Below the pieces are notes generated by a model, which was given only the letters and a program-made list of their open reading frames with translations, was not told where the DNA came from and did no database searches. A stretch of 64,000 bases of DNA from Runella salmonicolor (lineage in GTDB: Bacteria > Bacteroidota > Bacteroidia > Cytophagales > Spirosomataceae): contig NZ_JAMZEL010000007.1 in NCBI RefSeq assembly GCF_024158025.1, forward strand, positions 1 to 64,000, in the 5' to 3' direction. The position numbers and the translations under genes were made by a program. Of this stretch, positions 49,490 through 57,971 are shown piece by piece. The stretch's first letter is position 1. Every line of letters starts with the position of its first letter.

Positions 49490-51901
49490 ATGCTTCAAAA
49501 CTACTTCAAAATCGGTTGGCGCAATCTGCGTAAAAACGGGATATTTACGTTTATCAATATTTTCGGCCTGTCGGTCGGGCTGACCTTTACGCTACTGATT
49601 GGCAGTTACGTATGGGACGAATGGCAGGTCAATGCCGACTTACGGAATATTGAGAACCAGTATATTATTCAAAGCAAGTGGAAGCAGCCCAACATGGGCA
49701 TAGAGATTACGTCTTTGGCGCCGTTGGCCAAAACGCTGAAAGAGCAATATCCCAATCTGATTGAAAATTATTACCGCTTTGACGGGGTTTCCACCACGGT
49801 TTCCAAAGGCGACAAACATTTCAGGGAAGATATTCAAATCGGGGATTCTACACTGCTGACCATGTACGGGATTCCGCTCCTGCACGGAGATGCCCGCACG
49901 GCTTTGAATCAGCCCAACTCGGTCGTTCTGTCAGAAAAAATGGCCCTCAAGTACTTTGGAAAAACAGATATTGTTGGCCAAACCATTCAAATAGAGTCGT
50001 TTTCGAGAGAACGAAAAGATTTTATGGTTACGGCGGTATTGGCCCCGATTTCCTTCAACTCCATCACCCATTATGTTAGTACCGAAATTCCAGTGTTGCT
50101 GCCGATGAGCAGTCTGGCATTTTTTGGCCGCGATGCCGCCATGACGGTTTGGGACAACGCCTACGTCGTCAATTATATAGAACTAAAAAAAGGCATACGC
50201 CCCGTTGATTTACAAAAGCCCATTAGGCAACTCATCTCAACCCACGCTTCGGCCCAAATCAGAGACAACCTTGAAGTAATGCTCAAACCCTTGAGCACAC
50301 TGCACCGTGAAAGCAATAATGGCTTAATCAACAAAACACTTCTTACGCTCGGCTTAGTGGCTCTATTTATTGTGTTTATGGCGGTGGTTAACTTTGTCAA
50401 CATTTCCATCGGCAGTTCTTCAGGACGTTTAAAAGAAATCGGCGTCCGGAAAGTATTGGGCAGCAAAAAAGGGCAAATGATTGGGCAATTTTTGACCGAA
50501 TCAATCCTGATTGCGTCTTTTAGCACGCTTTTTTCATTGGTTTTATACGAAGTTTCGCGAACTTATTTTGCCGAAATTCTTGGCAAAGAACTACGCTCTA
50601 TCTTTAGCGCTCTTCCGTTTTTTGTGGTCAGCGCGGCATTTTTGGGCGTTTTGGTTGGGCTGGTGGCTGGAGCCTATCCAGCATTTGTGCTGTCGGCGTT
50701 GCCCTCCATTGATTCCATGAAGGGGAAATTAAAAACCGTCAACCAAAAAAGCAGTTTGCGCTATTCGTTAATGACGGGGCAGTTTGCCATCGCGTTGTTT
50801 GTGTTTGGGGCGGCCGTGGTCATTGCCCGCCAAGTCAACTATTTCTTCGAAAAAGACTTGGGTTATTCCAAAGAATCCATCGTTTGGGCACCCGTTCCGC
50901 GCGACTGGTCGGTGAAGGGCGTTGAAAAAATGGAAACCATTCGCAAAGAAATGACGCGCCTGCCCGACGTGCGCGAAGTCAGCCTTTCGTTTGAAATTCC
51001 AAACGGAAAAACGGGATTTCAAACGGGCCTTTTCAGCACAGGTCAGGACTCCACGCAAGCGTTCTTTGTCCCTGTTTTACAAACGGACGAACATTACGCA
51101 CGTACTTACCAAATCCCCGTACGCAATGGCGTATTTTTTCAGAAAGCCCAACAGGCTGTAGCCCCCAACCTCATTGTGCTAAACGCCAAAGCGGCCAAGA
51201 TGCTCAACTTTGCCACAGCGGCGGCGGCAATCGGACAGCAAGTGAGGTTGCAGAGTTTCCCACAAACTTTTACCGTAGCGGGAGTAACCGATGATTTTCA
51301 TTTTGACTCCATGCGTCAAAGCATTGGTCCTCTGGCATTTATTCACCTCAACACGCTCAACAACTACCGTTTTCTTTCCTTCAAAATTCAATCAACATCC
51401 TTAAATAAATCGGTTGCAACACTCGAAAAAAAGTGGAATGAGCTCCTACCGGGAGCGCCGTTTGAGTTTACTTTTTTGGATGAAATGCTTCAGAATTTAT
51501 ACCAATCAGAAGTAAGACTCAAAAAAGCGGCACAATTGGCCACCGTTTTGGCAATGATTATTGTCTTATTGGGGGTTATCGGTATGGTGTCGTTGAGCGT
51601 AGCGCGGCGTACCAAAGAATTGGGTATTCGCAAGGTATTGGGCGCTTCGGGCGCGGGGTTGGTGATGCTGTTTTTGAAGGAATTTTTGATTGTCATCGGC
51701 ATTGCAACTTGCATTTCTTTTCCGTTGCTACTAATGGCCATGAATCAATGGCTCCAAAACTACGCTTACCGCATTGAGGTAAGTGGGTTTTCGTTTGCCG
51801 CTGTCGTTCTGAGTTTTGGAATTATCATCATTTTTTTGGTTGGTTTTCAGACGTTTAAAGCCGCTTTAATGAACCCAACCCAGTCGTTACGCTCCGAATA
51901 A
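49490..51901 (+). CDS. FtsX/MacB-type ABC permease (P12)
   Basis: 803 residues starting MLQNYFKIGWRNLRKNGIFT. TM1 is in FINIFGLSVGLTFTLLIGSY. It is the most divergent of the set: the first coupling segment is RLKEIGVRKVLGSKKGQ, the second RTKELGIRKVLGASGAG, the end NPTQSLRSE. The second FtsX unit has MVSLSVARRTKELG in place of ATFTAEQ. The second periplasmic domain contains EIPNGKTGFQTGLFSTGQDS. It has no TGTCC operator or good sigma-54 promoter and appears to be controlled separately, possibly through the inverted repeat at its start. Confidence 0.9.
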   Translation: MLQNYFKIGWRNLRKNGIFTFINIFGLSVGLTFTLLIGSYVWDEWQVNADLRNIENQYIIQSKWKQPNMGIEITSLAPLAKTLKEQYPNLIENYYRFDGVSTTVSKGDKHFREDIQIGDSTLLTMYGIPLLHGDARTALNQPNSVVLSEKMALKYFGKTDIVGQTIQIESFSRERKDFMVTAVLAPISFNSITHYVSTEIPVLLPMSSLAFFGRDAAMTVWDNAYVVNYIELKKGIRPVDLQKPIRQLISTHASAQIRDNLEVMLKPLSTLHRESNNGLINKTLLTLGLVALFIVFMAVVNFVNISIGSSSGRLKEIGVRKVLGSKKGQMIGQFLTESILIASFSTLFSLVLYEVSRTYFAEILGKELRSIFSALPFFVVSAAFLGVLVGLVAGAYPAFVLSALPSIDSMKGKLKTVNQKSSLRYSLMTGQFAIALFVFGAAVVIARQVNYFFEKDLGYSKESIVWAPVPRDWSVKGVEKMETIRKEMTRLPDVREVSLSFEIPNGKTGFQTGLFSTGQDSTQAFFVPVLQTDEHYARTYQIPVRNGVFFQKAQQAVAPNLIVLNAKAAKMLNFATAAAAIGQQVRLQSFPQTFTVAGVTDDFHFDSMRQSIGPLAFIHLNTLNNYRFLSFKIQSTSLNKSVATLEKKWNELLPGAPFEFTFLDEMLQNLYQSEVRLKKAAQLATVLAMIIVLLGVIGMVSLSVARRTKELGIRKVLGASGAGLVMLFLKEFLIVIGIATCISFPLLLMAMNQWLQNYAYRIEVSGFSFAAVVLSFGIIIIFLVGFQTFKAALMNPTQSLRSE

Positions 51902-51944
51902 CAAACTTTTACATTTCGTTTACATTCTTTTACGGGCGTTTTTC

Positions 51945-52010
51945 TTTTTGTTGGTTTTGGTCTCCTACTTTTGCTTACATCAAAGTAAAGCCAAAAACAA
52001 CCAACAAAAA
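51945..52010. promoter_or_regulatory. Inverted repeat around the promoter of the 52010 gene
   Basis: TTTTTGTTGGTT (51945-51956) and AACCAACAAAAA (51999-52010) are perfect 12-bp arms; the right arm ends at the A of ATG 52010. The 42-nt loop holds TACTTTTG (51966-51973), which fits the Bacteroidota -7 element TAnnTTTG. If the start lies just after that element, the transcript would contain only the right arm. Confidence 0.5.
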
Positions 52011-52411
52011 TGAAAACAGTTAAAACACTAATGGGGGGTCTCTTGCTTTGTGGCCTCGCACTCGTAAGCCACGGTCAGCAAGTTTGTTCCGCCGCTTTTT
52101 TAGACAATAAAATGGTCGTGGATGAATACACCCCTAAGGGCAAATGCAGTTTATCCTTAACCGCCAGAGGCGAGCTGACGGTAGCAACAGCAGAGCTATC
52201 TTCTAATGAAAGCAAAGCCGTTGATATAGTTCCCTTCAAAATTGCCATCCGTGATGAAAACACGCGAACGCTGACGATGTATTCTGGCGACGATTTCCGC
52301 AAAATTGAAATTCAAAAGGTATTGGCAAAATGCAAGAAAGGTGATTCTATTGTGCTGCTTACCTTAGAAAAACAATATGCGTTGCCGCACAATGAGATTC
52401 TAATCAAGTAA
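52010..52411 (+). CDS. Small secreted protein of unknown function
   Basis: A 133-residue protein with a signal peptide (GLLLCGLALVSHGQQ). The mature part has two cysteine-containing stretches (QQVCSAAF and KGKCSLSL) and a beta-rich middle (SKAVDIVPFKIAIRDENTRT). It ends VLAKCKKGDSIVLLTLEKQY, then ALPHNEILIK. The next two genes encode proteins with similar length, an exported start and a similar VLAxxKxGDxxxxxP-like segment (VLALARFGDELVIEP in the next gene), so the three may be related. I do not recognise the family. Confidence 0.7.
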   Translation: MKTVKTLMGGLLLCGLALVSHGQQVCSAAFLDNKMVVDEYTPKGKCSLSLTARGELTVATAELSSNESKAVDIVPFKIAIRDENTRTLTMYSGDDFRKIEIQKVLAKCKKGDSIVLLTLEKQYALPHNEILIK

Positions 52412-52431
52412 TTATTTAAACTACCAAAATA

Positions 52432-52896
52432 ATGAGATACACTAACACCTACCGACTAGCCATTGTCCTGATTTTATTCATGGTTGGCACCACTACCTTC
52501 TCCAAAGGCGGAGAAAACTACTTTTATGGTAACCCGTTGGTGCTGAACGGCAAAGCATTGGATTATCAAACTTTTTGGAAAGGAAGTAAAGGCCTATTGG
52601 CGTTGGTCAAAGGAAATCCCAATTCGGCAGACGCTACCAGAGTTCCATTTAAAATTTATCTCAAACACGAAGGCCAGGTGGTCAACAAGGGTTTATCTTC
52701 TGATTCACGAGAATTGTACGAAGTAGAGGTCGCCCACGTTTTGGCATTGGCGCGTTTTGGCGATGAGCTGGTCATCGAACCCGCTCTAAAAAGTGATGTA
52801 AAGGCCAAACGGGTTATTAAACTGGCAAAAATTGACCTAATGTACATGATTTTGGGCCCGTTGTTGGCAAAACAAAAAGGCGGAGACGGGTGCTAA
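52432..52896 (+). CDS. Small secreted protein of unknown function, C-terminal GGDGC
   Basis: A 154-residue protein with a signal peptide (AIVLILFMVGTTTFSKGGEN). It has a beta-rich core: GLLALVKGNPNSADATRVPF, ELYEVEVAHVLALARFGDEL, then VIEPALKSD. The C terminus is KLAKIDLMYMILGPLLAKQK followed by GGDGC. The final cysteine after glycines recalls the end of the next protein (KGGC). It starts 20 bp after the previous gene and is probably in the same transcript. Resemblance to the 52010 product in the VPFKI / VxxVLAxxxxGD region is visible by eye. Confidence 0.7.
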   Translation: MRYTNTYRLAIVLILFMVGTTTFSKGGENYFYGNPLVLNGKALDYQTFWKGSKGLLALVKGNPNSADATRVPFKIYLKHEGQVVNKGLSSDSRELYEVEVAHVLALARFGDELVIEPALKSDVKAKRVIKLAKIDLMYMILGPLLAKQKGGDGC

Positions 52897-52954
52897 ATTC
52901 CGATTTATCGTTTTGGAAGAAATGAACAGCCATGAAATTTAAACCTATAAAAAC

Positions 52955-53527
52955 ATGAAAAAAATCATTTATGCGCTGCTATTACCGCTGGTTGTGGTAA
53001 GCGGAGCGGTATTTGCTAATCGCGAAATCAAAAATGAAACTTCTAAAAAATCAATCCCAAAGCCTTCGGGCGGCGTTCCGTCGGGCGGCGTTCCTCTCTC
53101 TACTGCTGAAAGGAACGCCGCATTGAAAAAATGGGAGACTACCCCTGATGGTGTAATGTTCAAAAAATGGGAAGCGTCTCCCGCAGGTAAAAAAGTGTAT
53201 GCCGGTGAAACTAAAATAAGGAAGCATATAAGTGCTTTTACCAATATGGAGGCTGTTGTAACCTCTCGTTCTCTTCCGCCAGGCTCAAGATTAGGTTTCG
53301 GAGTGATGATAAGGATTAATGGTGACGATTATATTCTCAGTTTTGGGTTGGAAAACAACAATGAATTTGAGCAATTACACAGGCTGAAAGTTAACGACAA
53401 AATAATTATAAGAAGTCATAGCGTATCGCACGCGCCCAAGTATGCCTATCCAATAGTATCGGGCGAATATGTAGAGCGAGATGGTAAAATAATTTTTAAA
53501 CGTGCACCTCGCAAAGGCGGTTGCTGA
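52955..53527 (+). CDS. Small secreted protein of unknown function, C-terminal KGGC
   Basis: A 190-residue protein with a signal peptide (LLLPLVVVSGAVFANREIKN). It then has a short Gly/Pro repeat (SGGVPSGGVP), two near-repeats (WETTPDGVMFKKWEASPAGK) and a beta-rich second half: RLGFGVMIRINGDDYILSFG and HRLKVNDKIIIRSHSVSH. It ends RAPRKGGC. It lies 12 bp before the first propeller lipoprotein, so the three small proteins, two propellers and the regulator may form one locus. Function unknown. Confidence 0.7.
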   Translation: MKKIIYALLLPLVVVSGAVFANREIKNETSKKSIPKPSGGVPSGGVPLSTAERNAALKKWETTPDGVMFKKWEASPAGKKVYAGETKIRKHISAFTNMEAVVTSRSLPPGSRLGFGVMIRINGDDYILSFGLENNNEFEQLHRLKVNDKIIIRSHSVSHAPKYAYPIVSGEYVERDGKIIFKRAPRKGGC

Positions 53528-53538
53528 GAAAATAAATT

Positions 53539-54540
53539 ATGAAATACGCACACGTATATGCTTTGTTGTTGATGCTTGTTTTTCACACATCCTGTGGACA
53601 AGACCAAACAAACACATCAAAAGATAATATCAAGTCTGAAATCACAGACACACTCACTTCTAACATTTGGGATATCGAGCAAGATAGAAATGGGAATATT
53701 TGGTTTGCAGCGAGCGATGGTGTTTTTCGATATGATCCCAGACGGGCAGTTGGAAAATCGTTTACCAAAATCACAGGCCAACTAATCTCAGAGCCTTTTT
53801 TTTCTGTTTTTGAAGATAGAAAGGGAAATTTTTGGTTCGGCACGTATGGCTCAGGTGTTTTTTATTACGATCCCAGACGGGCAGATGGAAAATCCTTTCA
53901 AAATTTTACAACAAAAGACGGACTTGCCAATAATTCTGTTATGCCTATTTATGAAGATAAAGCCGGCATTATTTGGCTTGGCACTGCAGGTGGTGTAAGC
54001 CGCTATGATGGTAAATCGTTTCGAAATTTTACAACTGCCGATGGACTGTCCAATAATGATGTTCACGCTATTGTTGAAGACAAAACAGGCAAAATTTGGT
54101 TTGGATCACGGGGTGATATTTCCATTTATGATGGAAAATCATTTACCACTCTCACCGATAAAGACGGCAAAACTTTCAGTAACGTATGGTCTATGATTAA
54201 AGACAAAAAAGACAATATCTGGTTCGGCGCCGATGGTCTTTGGCGCTATGACGGCAGTTCCTTTACCCAAATCGATGAGATTGGTGCGGGTGTTATAATC
54301 GAAGATAAAAAGGGAAACGTTTTGACTAGTATAGGTGGGCCTATTCTCCGTTATGATGAACAGTCATTGTCTGATAAAAAGCCACATGTAACAGTAATAA
54401 AGACAAAATATGAAGGGCGTAGGAATCTGCCTTTTGGGATGTTATGGGCTAATGATGAAAGTATTTGGATTGGAGCTGACCGTTACCGTTATGATGGAAA
54501 GACCCTCACGGACTTTAAAAGTGGAGCCGGTCAGAAATAA
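53539..54540 (+). CDS. Two-component-sensor-type beta-propeller lipoprotein
   Basis: A 333-residue protein with a lipobox (LLLMLVFHTSCGQDQ, Cys at about 20). The rest is a row of propeller repeats like those of the periplasmic sensor of hybrid two-component systems (IWDIEQDRNGNIWFAASDGV, IYEDKAGIIWLGTAGGVSRY, IVEDKTGKIWFGSRGDISIY). No kinase or DNA-binding domain follows. Two repeats carry a 5-residue insertion (RYDPRRAVGKSF and YYDPRRADGKSF) where others have YDGKSF. It is 42 bp from a similar gene. Probably a surface or periplasmic binding protein. Confidence 0.8.
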   Translation: MKYAHVYALLLMLVFHTSCGQDQTNTSKDNIKSEITDTLTSNIWDIEQDRNGNIWFAASDGVFRYDPRRAVGKSFTKITGQLISEPFFSVFEDRKGNFWFGTYGSGVFYYDPRRADGKSFQNFTTKDGLANNSVMPIYEDKAGIIWLGTAGGVSRYDGKSFRNFTTADGLSNNDVHAIVEDKTGKIWFGSRGDISIYDGKSFTTLTDKDGKTFSNVWSMIKDKKDNIWFGADGLWRYDGSSFTQIDEIGAGVIIEDKKGNVLTSIGGPILRYDEQSLSDKKPHVTVIKTKYEGRRNLPFGMLWANDESIWIGADRYRYDGKTLTDFKSGAGQK

Positions 54541-54581
54541 GTGCTTTTTACGAAGATTTTTACAGCAAAAAACAAAGGGAA

Positions 54582-55688
54582 ATGGCAAAATATGCGTTTC
54601 GCAACCTGATTTATAACTGGCTTTTGGTGGGGATATTTCTAAACTCTTGCAATGGTCAGCCGAGGAAGACGACTGATGCGTCAAAACCAAGCCCAACAGT
54701 AATAAAAAACTTTAAGTCCGCCGCTTTAGCCCCCGATTTTGACACTACCTTAGTCAGTCAATATATCCGAAGTATTTTTCAGGATTCGAAAGGGAATTTA
54801 TGGTTTGGCACCATAGCAGAAGGCGTAGTGAGGTATGACCAAAAAACGCTGACCTACTTTTCCACTCCAGATGGTTTTATCAACAACACTGTTTATGCCA
54901 TTAATGAAGATAAAGAGGGTAATCTTTGGTTTGGCACTGACCAAGGCGTTTATAAATATGACCCCAGACGGGCAGTCGGAAAAAAGTTTAGAAATTATAA
55001 TCAAAAAGATGGACTAAACCATTTAGACATAACTCGAAAAGGCATTCTTGTTGACAAATCAGGCACTATTTGGGTAGGCACCCATAGCGGCGTTTACCAA
55101 TATGACCTGGCTGCCGATAGCACAGGTGGTCAACCTTTTTCATTATTTAAGGAACTTCCTCCTATAAACGTTGCTGGCATCATGGAAGACAGAAGTGGAA
55201 ACATTTGGTTTGCGTCTTCGAATAAAGGAGTTTTTCGCTACGATGGAAAAACGATTGTAAACTTCAATGAAAAGGAAGGTTTGGGAGAGAACTATGCCGG
55301 AGGCATAGCGCAGGATAAAGCCGGAAATATGTGGTTTACCATGAAAAACGGTATTTGTAAGTACGACCCCAAACGGGCAGTTGGGAAAACGTTTACCGAG
55401 TACACCGCCAAAGGCGGATTGGTCGGAACTGAATTTTGGGGACTCATTATAGAGCAGTCGGGTATCATTTGGATTACAACCCGAGGCAGTACTACACGGT
55501 TTGACCCTTCCGTTCCTTTACCAAATCCCAAAGCATTTACCACGTTTACAGTAGCCGACGGACTTAATTGTTGTGTTCAAAGTATGTATCAAGACAGGTC
55601 AGGAAATATGTGGTGGGGTACCGGACAAGGACTTTATCGATTTGATGGAAAACGCTTTTATCAAGTTAAGCAGAAGGGCCCTTGGTAG
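54582..55688 (+). CDS. Two-component-sensor-type beta-propeller lipoprotein (second copy)
   Basis: A 368-residue protein with a lipobox (LLVGIFLNSCNGQPR). It is made of sensor-type propeller repeats (IFQDSKGNLWFGTIAEGVVR, INEDKEGNLWFGTDQGVYKY, IMEDRSGNIWFASSNKGVFR, MYQDRSGNMWWGTGQGLYRF). Two repeats carry the PRRAV/PKRAV insertion (YKYDPRRAVGKKF, CKYDPKRAVGKTF). Like its upstream neighbour it has no signalling domain. The membrane-anchored regulator starts 48 bp downstream, so propellers and regulator may form a split sensor-regulator set. Confidence 0.8.
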   Translation: MAKYAFRNLIYNWLLVGIFLNSCNGQPRKTTDASKPSPTVIKNFKSAALAPDFDTTLVSQYIRSIFQDSKGNLWFGTIAEGVVRYDQKTLTYFSTPDGFINNTVYAINEDKEGNLWFGTDQGVYKYDPRRAVGKKFRNYNQKDGLNHLDITRKGILVDKSGTIWVGTHSGVYQYDLAADSTGGQPFSLFKELPPINVAGIMEDRSGNIWFASSNKGVFRYDGKTIVNFNEKEGLGENYAGGIAQDKAGNMWFTMKNGICKYDPKRAVGKTFTEYTAKGGLVGTEFWGLIIEQSGIIWITTRGSTTRFDPSVPLPNPKAFTTFTVADGLNCCVQSMYQDRSGNMWWGTGQGLYRFDGKRFYQVKQKGPW

Positions 55689-55736
55689 TATTTTACGAAA
55701 TTATAAGCTATTTCTGCTAAATTTGATAAAGAACTT

Positions 55737-56669
55737 ATGGAAATCATGGTAGGGAAATTGGCAATCGTGGCTTCGTTTTTAGCAATCAGCTTACTGTTTG
55801 GGCAGTTTGCCTGGATATCTCCTGACACTGATGCCACCAACTCGCAACGATTTGAAGAAAAGACGAACCTCGCGCTTCGCCGCACAGGCCACCGCCTGTT
55901 GTTGGCAAGCGGCGATTCCACTTCCCGCATCCCTGCGGTCAGAAAATTGGATGATGGAACGTATGTGCTACAATTGAGCAAATCGTTCGATTACAATCAG
56001 TTACCTTCATTATTGCAGGAGTCATTCGACCTTCATGGCATCAAAAACAATTATGATGTAGCAGTCATGGACTGCAAAACCAACGAGTTACAATTGGGCT
56101 ACAATTTTCTGGATTATTCCAAAAGTAAGGAAGTTGCCTGCATCGGGCGCGACCAAGTCATAGATTGTTATAATGTAAAAGTAACTTTCTTGACTACTGC
56201 AAACAACCCTAAATCCAACCCTGTTTGGTGGACGTTGGGGTTGGGTATTGCCTTTATTGGCGTTTCGTATGTGGTACTTTCTCGAAGAAAAACGCCCCTC
56301 GCTCCGCTTATTGAAACACCTGATGAAAAGCCCATTGAAAAATCTACCCGAATTCGTTTCGGCGAATCAAGCATGGACTTGGACAATCAAATGTTGTATA
56401 CTTCCCATACACAACACAATCTTACTTTCCGAGAAGCCAAATTGCTGCACTTGTTCATCAAGCACCAGAATCAAGTCTTAGAACGAGATTTTATTCTTAA
56501 ATCGGTTTGGGAAGATGAAGGCGTTACGGTAGGACGCAGCATTGATGTTTTTGTGTCGCGCCTGCGGAAGTTGCTTCAGGAAGATACTTCGCTAAAAATC
56601 GCGGCGGTACACGGCGTCGGGTATCGATTGGAAGTCAACAACGGCAATCCCGCCCCCAAAAAAACGTAA
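55737..56669 (+). CDS. Membrane-anchored winged-helix transcription regulator
   Basis: A 310-residue one-component regulator. TM1 is near the N terminus (LAIVASFLAISLLFGQFAWI). A periplasmic region of ~130 residues follows (about 25-160, with DVAVMDCKTNELQLGYNFLD). TM2 is at about 162-182 (WWTLGLGIAFIGVSYVVLS). The cytosolic OmpR-type winged helix spans about 210-300 (NLTFREAKLLHLFIKHQNQV, then RSIDVFVSRLRKLLQED and GVGYRLEV). It resembles ToxR/CadC in concept, but the DNA-binding domain is C-terminal. It probably senses an envelope signal, perhaps through the propeller lipoproteins encoded just upstream. Confidence 0.8.
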   Translation: MEIMVGKLAIVASFLAISLLFGQFAWISPDTDATNSQRFEEKTNLALRRTGHRLLLASGDSTSRIPAVRKLDDGTYVLQLSKSFDYNQLPSLLQESFDLHGIKNNYDVAVMDCKTNELQLGYNFLDYSKSKEVACIGRDQVIDCYNVKVTFLTTANNPKSNPVWWTLGLGIAFIGVSYVVLSRRKTPLAPLIETPDEKPIEKSTRIRFGESSMDLDNQMLYTSHTQHNLTFREAKLLHLFIKHQNQVLERDFILKSVWEDEGVTVGRSIDVFVSRLRKLLQEDTSLKIAAVHGVGYRLEVNNGNPAPKKT

Positions 56670-56694
56670 TTCTATTTTTTCTATGAAATAAATA

Positions 56695-56718
56695 AGGCCG
56701 CCCCAATTGGGGCGGCCT
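56695..56718. terminator. Bidirectional terminator
   Basis: AGGCCGCCCC (56695-56704) and GGGGCGGCCT (56709-56718) form a perfect 10-bp GC-rich stem with an AATT loop. It lies between the regulator (+) and the DAHP synthase gene (-). Confidence 0.8.
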
Positions 56719-56748
56719 CGTGGTATGACAATTATGCCTAAGCTGAAA

Positions 56749-57846
56749 TTAAGCAGCTGGCGTAGTGTTCATTACTTCTGTTTGCTTACGGATAGAAGCC
56801 ATGTGAATCAATTCAAACAACTCTTCCACAAAATCAGGGTACAAATTCATTTGTTTACCCAAATCGGCGCGGTTTTTACGAAGTTGTCTCCAACGATCCA
56901 TTTGTAAAACGGCCACGTTGTTATCACGCTTGTATTCACCCAATTGTTCCACCAACGACATACGCGTGCCCAAAATCTCTAACAATTCACGGTCAAGATT
57001 ATCGAGTTTACTGCGCAGTTGTTCCAACTGATTGATATAATCTGTGCCGTACTCAGGCTTACGAACGTGCAGTTCGTGCAACATTTCGCCCAAAGCAGCT
57101 GGCGTCAATTGTTGAGCCGCATCCGACCACGCTTTGTCTGGGTTGCAGTGTGACTCAATGATGAGACCATCGTAGTTTAAATCTAACGCCCGTTGGGCGA
57201 TTTCGAACAAATACGCACGTTTTCCGGCCATGTGGCTAGGGTCACCGATCATCGGCAACTCCGGAAACATCGTTTTGAGTTCGATGGCAATATTCCACAT
57301 GGGAGAGTTGCGGTATTTTGTTTCCTGCGCATTCGAAAAACCACGGTGAATGGCCCCGAGTTTTTTGATGCCTGCACGGTTAATACGCTCAAATGCTCCA
57401 ATCCACAATGCCAAATCTGGATTGACTGGGTTTTTGATCAACACAGGCACATCTACCCCTTGCAACGCATCCGCCAAATCTTGCACATTGAACGGGTTAA
57501 CGGTGGTACGGGCTCCAATCCATAAAATATCGATTCCGTATTTAAGGGCCAGTTCAACGTGCTGAGGAGTAGCTACTTCAACGGCAATCGGCAAACCAGT
57601 TTCTTTTTTTACGGCAGCAAGCCAAGGCAACGCAGCCTCGCCCATTCCTTCAAAGCTTCCTGGACGGGTACGCGGTTTCCACACGCCCGCGCGCAGTACG
57701 TTAGCATATCCTAACGCTTTAATCTGGGTCGCGGTTTCCCAAACCTGCTCTTCTGTTTCGGCACTGCATGGGCCTGCAATGACGAGGGGTTTCCCTCCCG
57801 TATCAACCCACGAACTCATCGGTAAAATTTCTAAGGTGGCACTCAT
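56749..57846 (-). CDS. Bifunctional 3-deoxy-7-phosphoheptulonate synthase / chorismate mutase
   Basis: A 365-residue cytosolic enzyme. Residues about 1-265 are a class I-beta DAHP synthase (KPLVIAGPCSAET, NVLRAGVWKPRTRPGSFEGM, PVLIKNPVNPD, MIGDPSHMAGKR), which joins phosphoenolpyruvate and erythrose 4-phosphate to start the shikimate pathway. Residues about 272-355 are an AroQ-type chorismate mutase (LEQLRSKLDNLDRELLEILG, RMSLVEQLGEYKRDNNVAVL), which turns chorismate to prephenate. This order (synthase then mutase) is typical of Bacteroidota. The mutase part may also serve in feedback control. It is monocistronic and divergent from proline dehydrogenase. Confidence 0.92.
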   Translation of the reverse strand: MSATLEILPMSSWVDTGGKPLVIAGPCSAETEEQVWETATQIKALGYANVLRAGVWKPRTRPGSFEGMGEAALPWLAAVKKETGLPIAVEVATPQHVELALKYGIDILWIGARTTVNPFNVQDLADALQGVDVPVLIKNPVNPDLALWIGAFERINRAGIKKLGAIHRGFSNAQETKYRNSPMWNIAIELKTMFPELPMIGDPSHMAGKRAYLFEIAQRALDLNYDGLIIESHCNPDKAWSDAAQQLTPAALGEMLHELHVRKPEYGTDYINQLEQLRSKLDNLDRELLEILGTRMSLVEQLGEYKRDNNVAVLQMDRWRQLRKNRADLGKQMNLYPDFVEELFELIHMASIRKQTEVMNTTPAA

Positions 57847-57898
57847 AATCGAGAAAAATTAAAAAAATTAATTAAGTACAACAATCTGATATTAACAA

Positions 57899-57930
57899 TT
57901 TGATAGCTAAGGACAACTTTTGTAATTTTG
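57899..57930 (+). promoter_or_regulatory. Bacteroidota-type promoter of proline dehydrogenase
   Basis: TTTG (57899-57902), a 20-bp spacer and TAATTTTG (57923-57930) match the Bacteroidota housekeeping pattern (TTTG / TAnnTTTG). The start would be near 57937, 35 bp before ATG 57972. Confidence 0.65.
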
Positions 57931-57971
57931 CATTTGTTTTATTGTTATAACAACAAACGCACGTTAAAATT

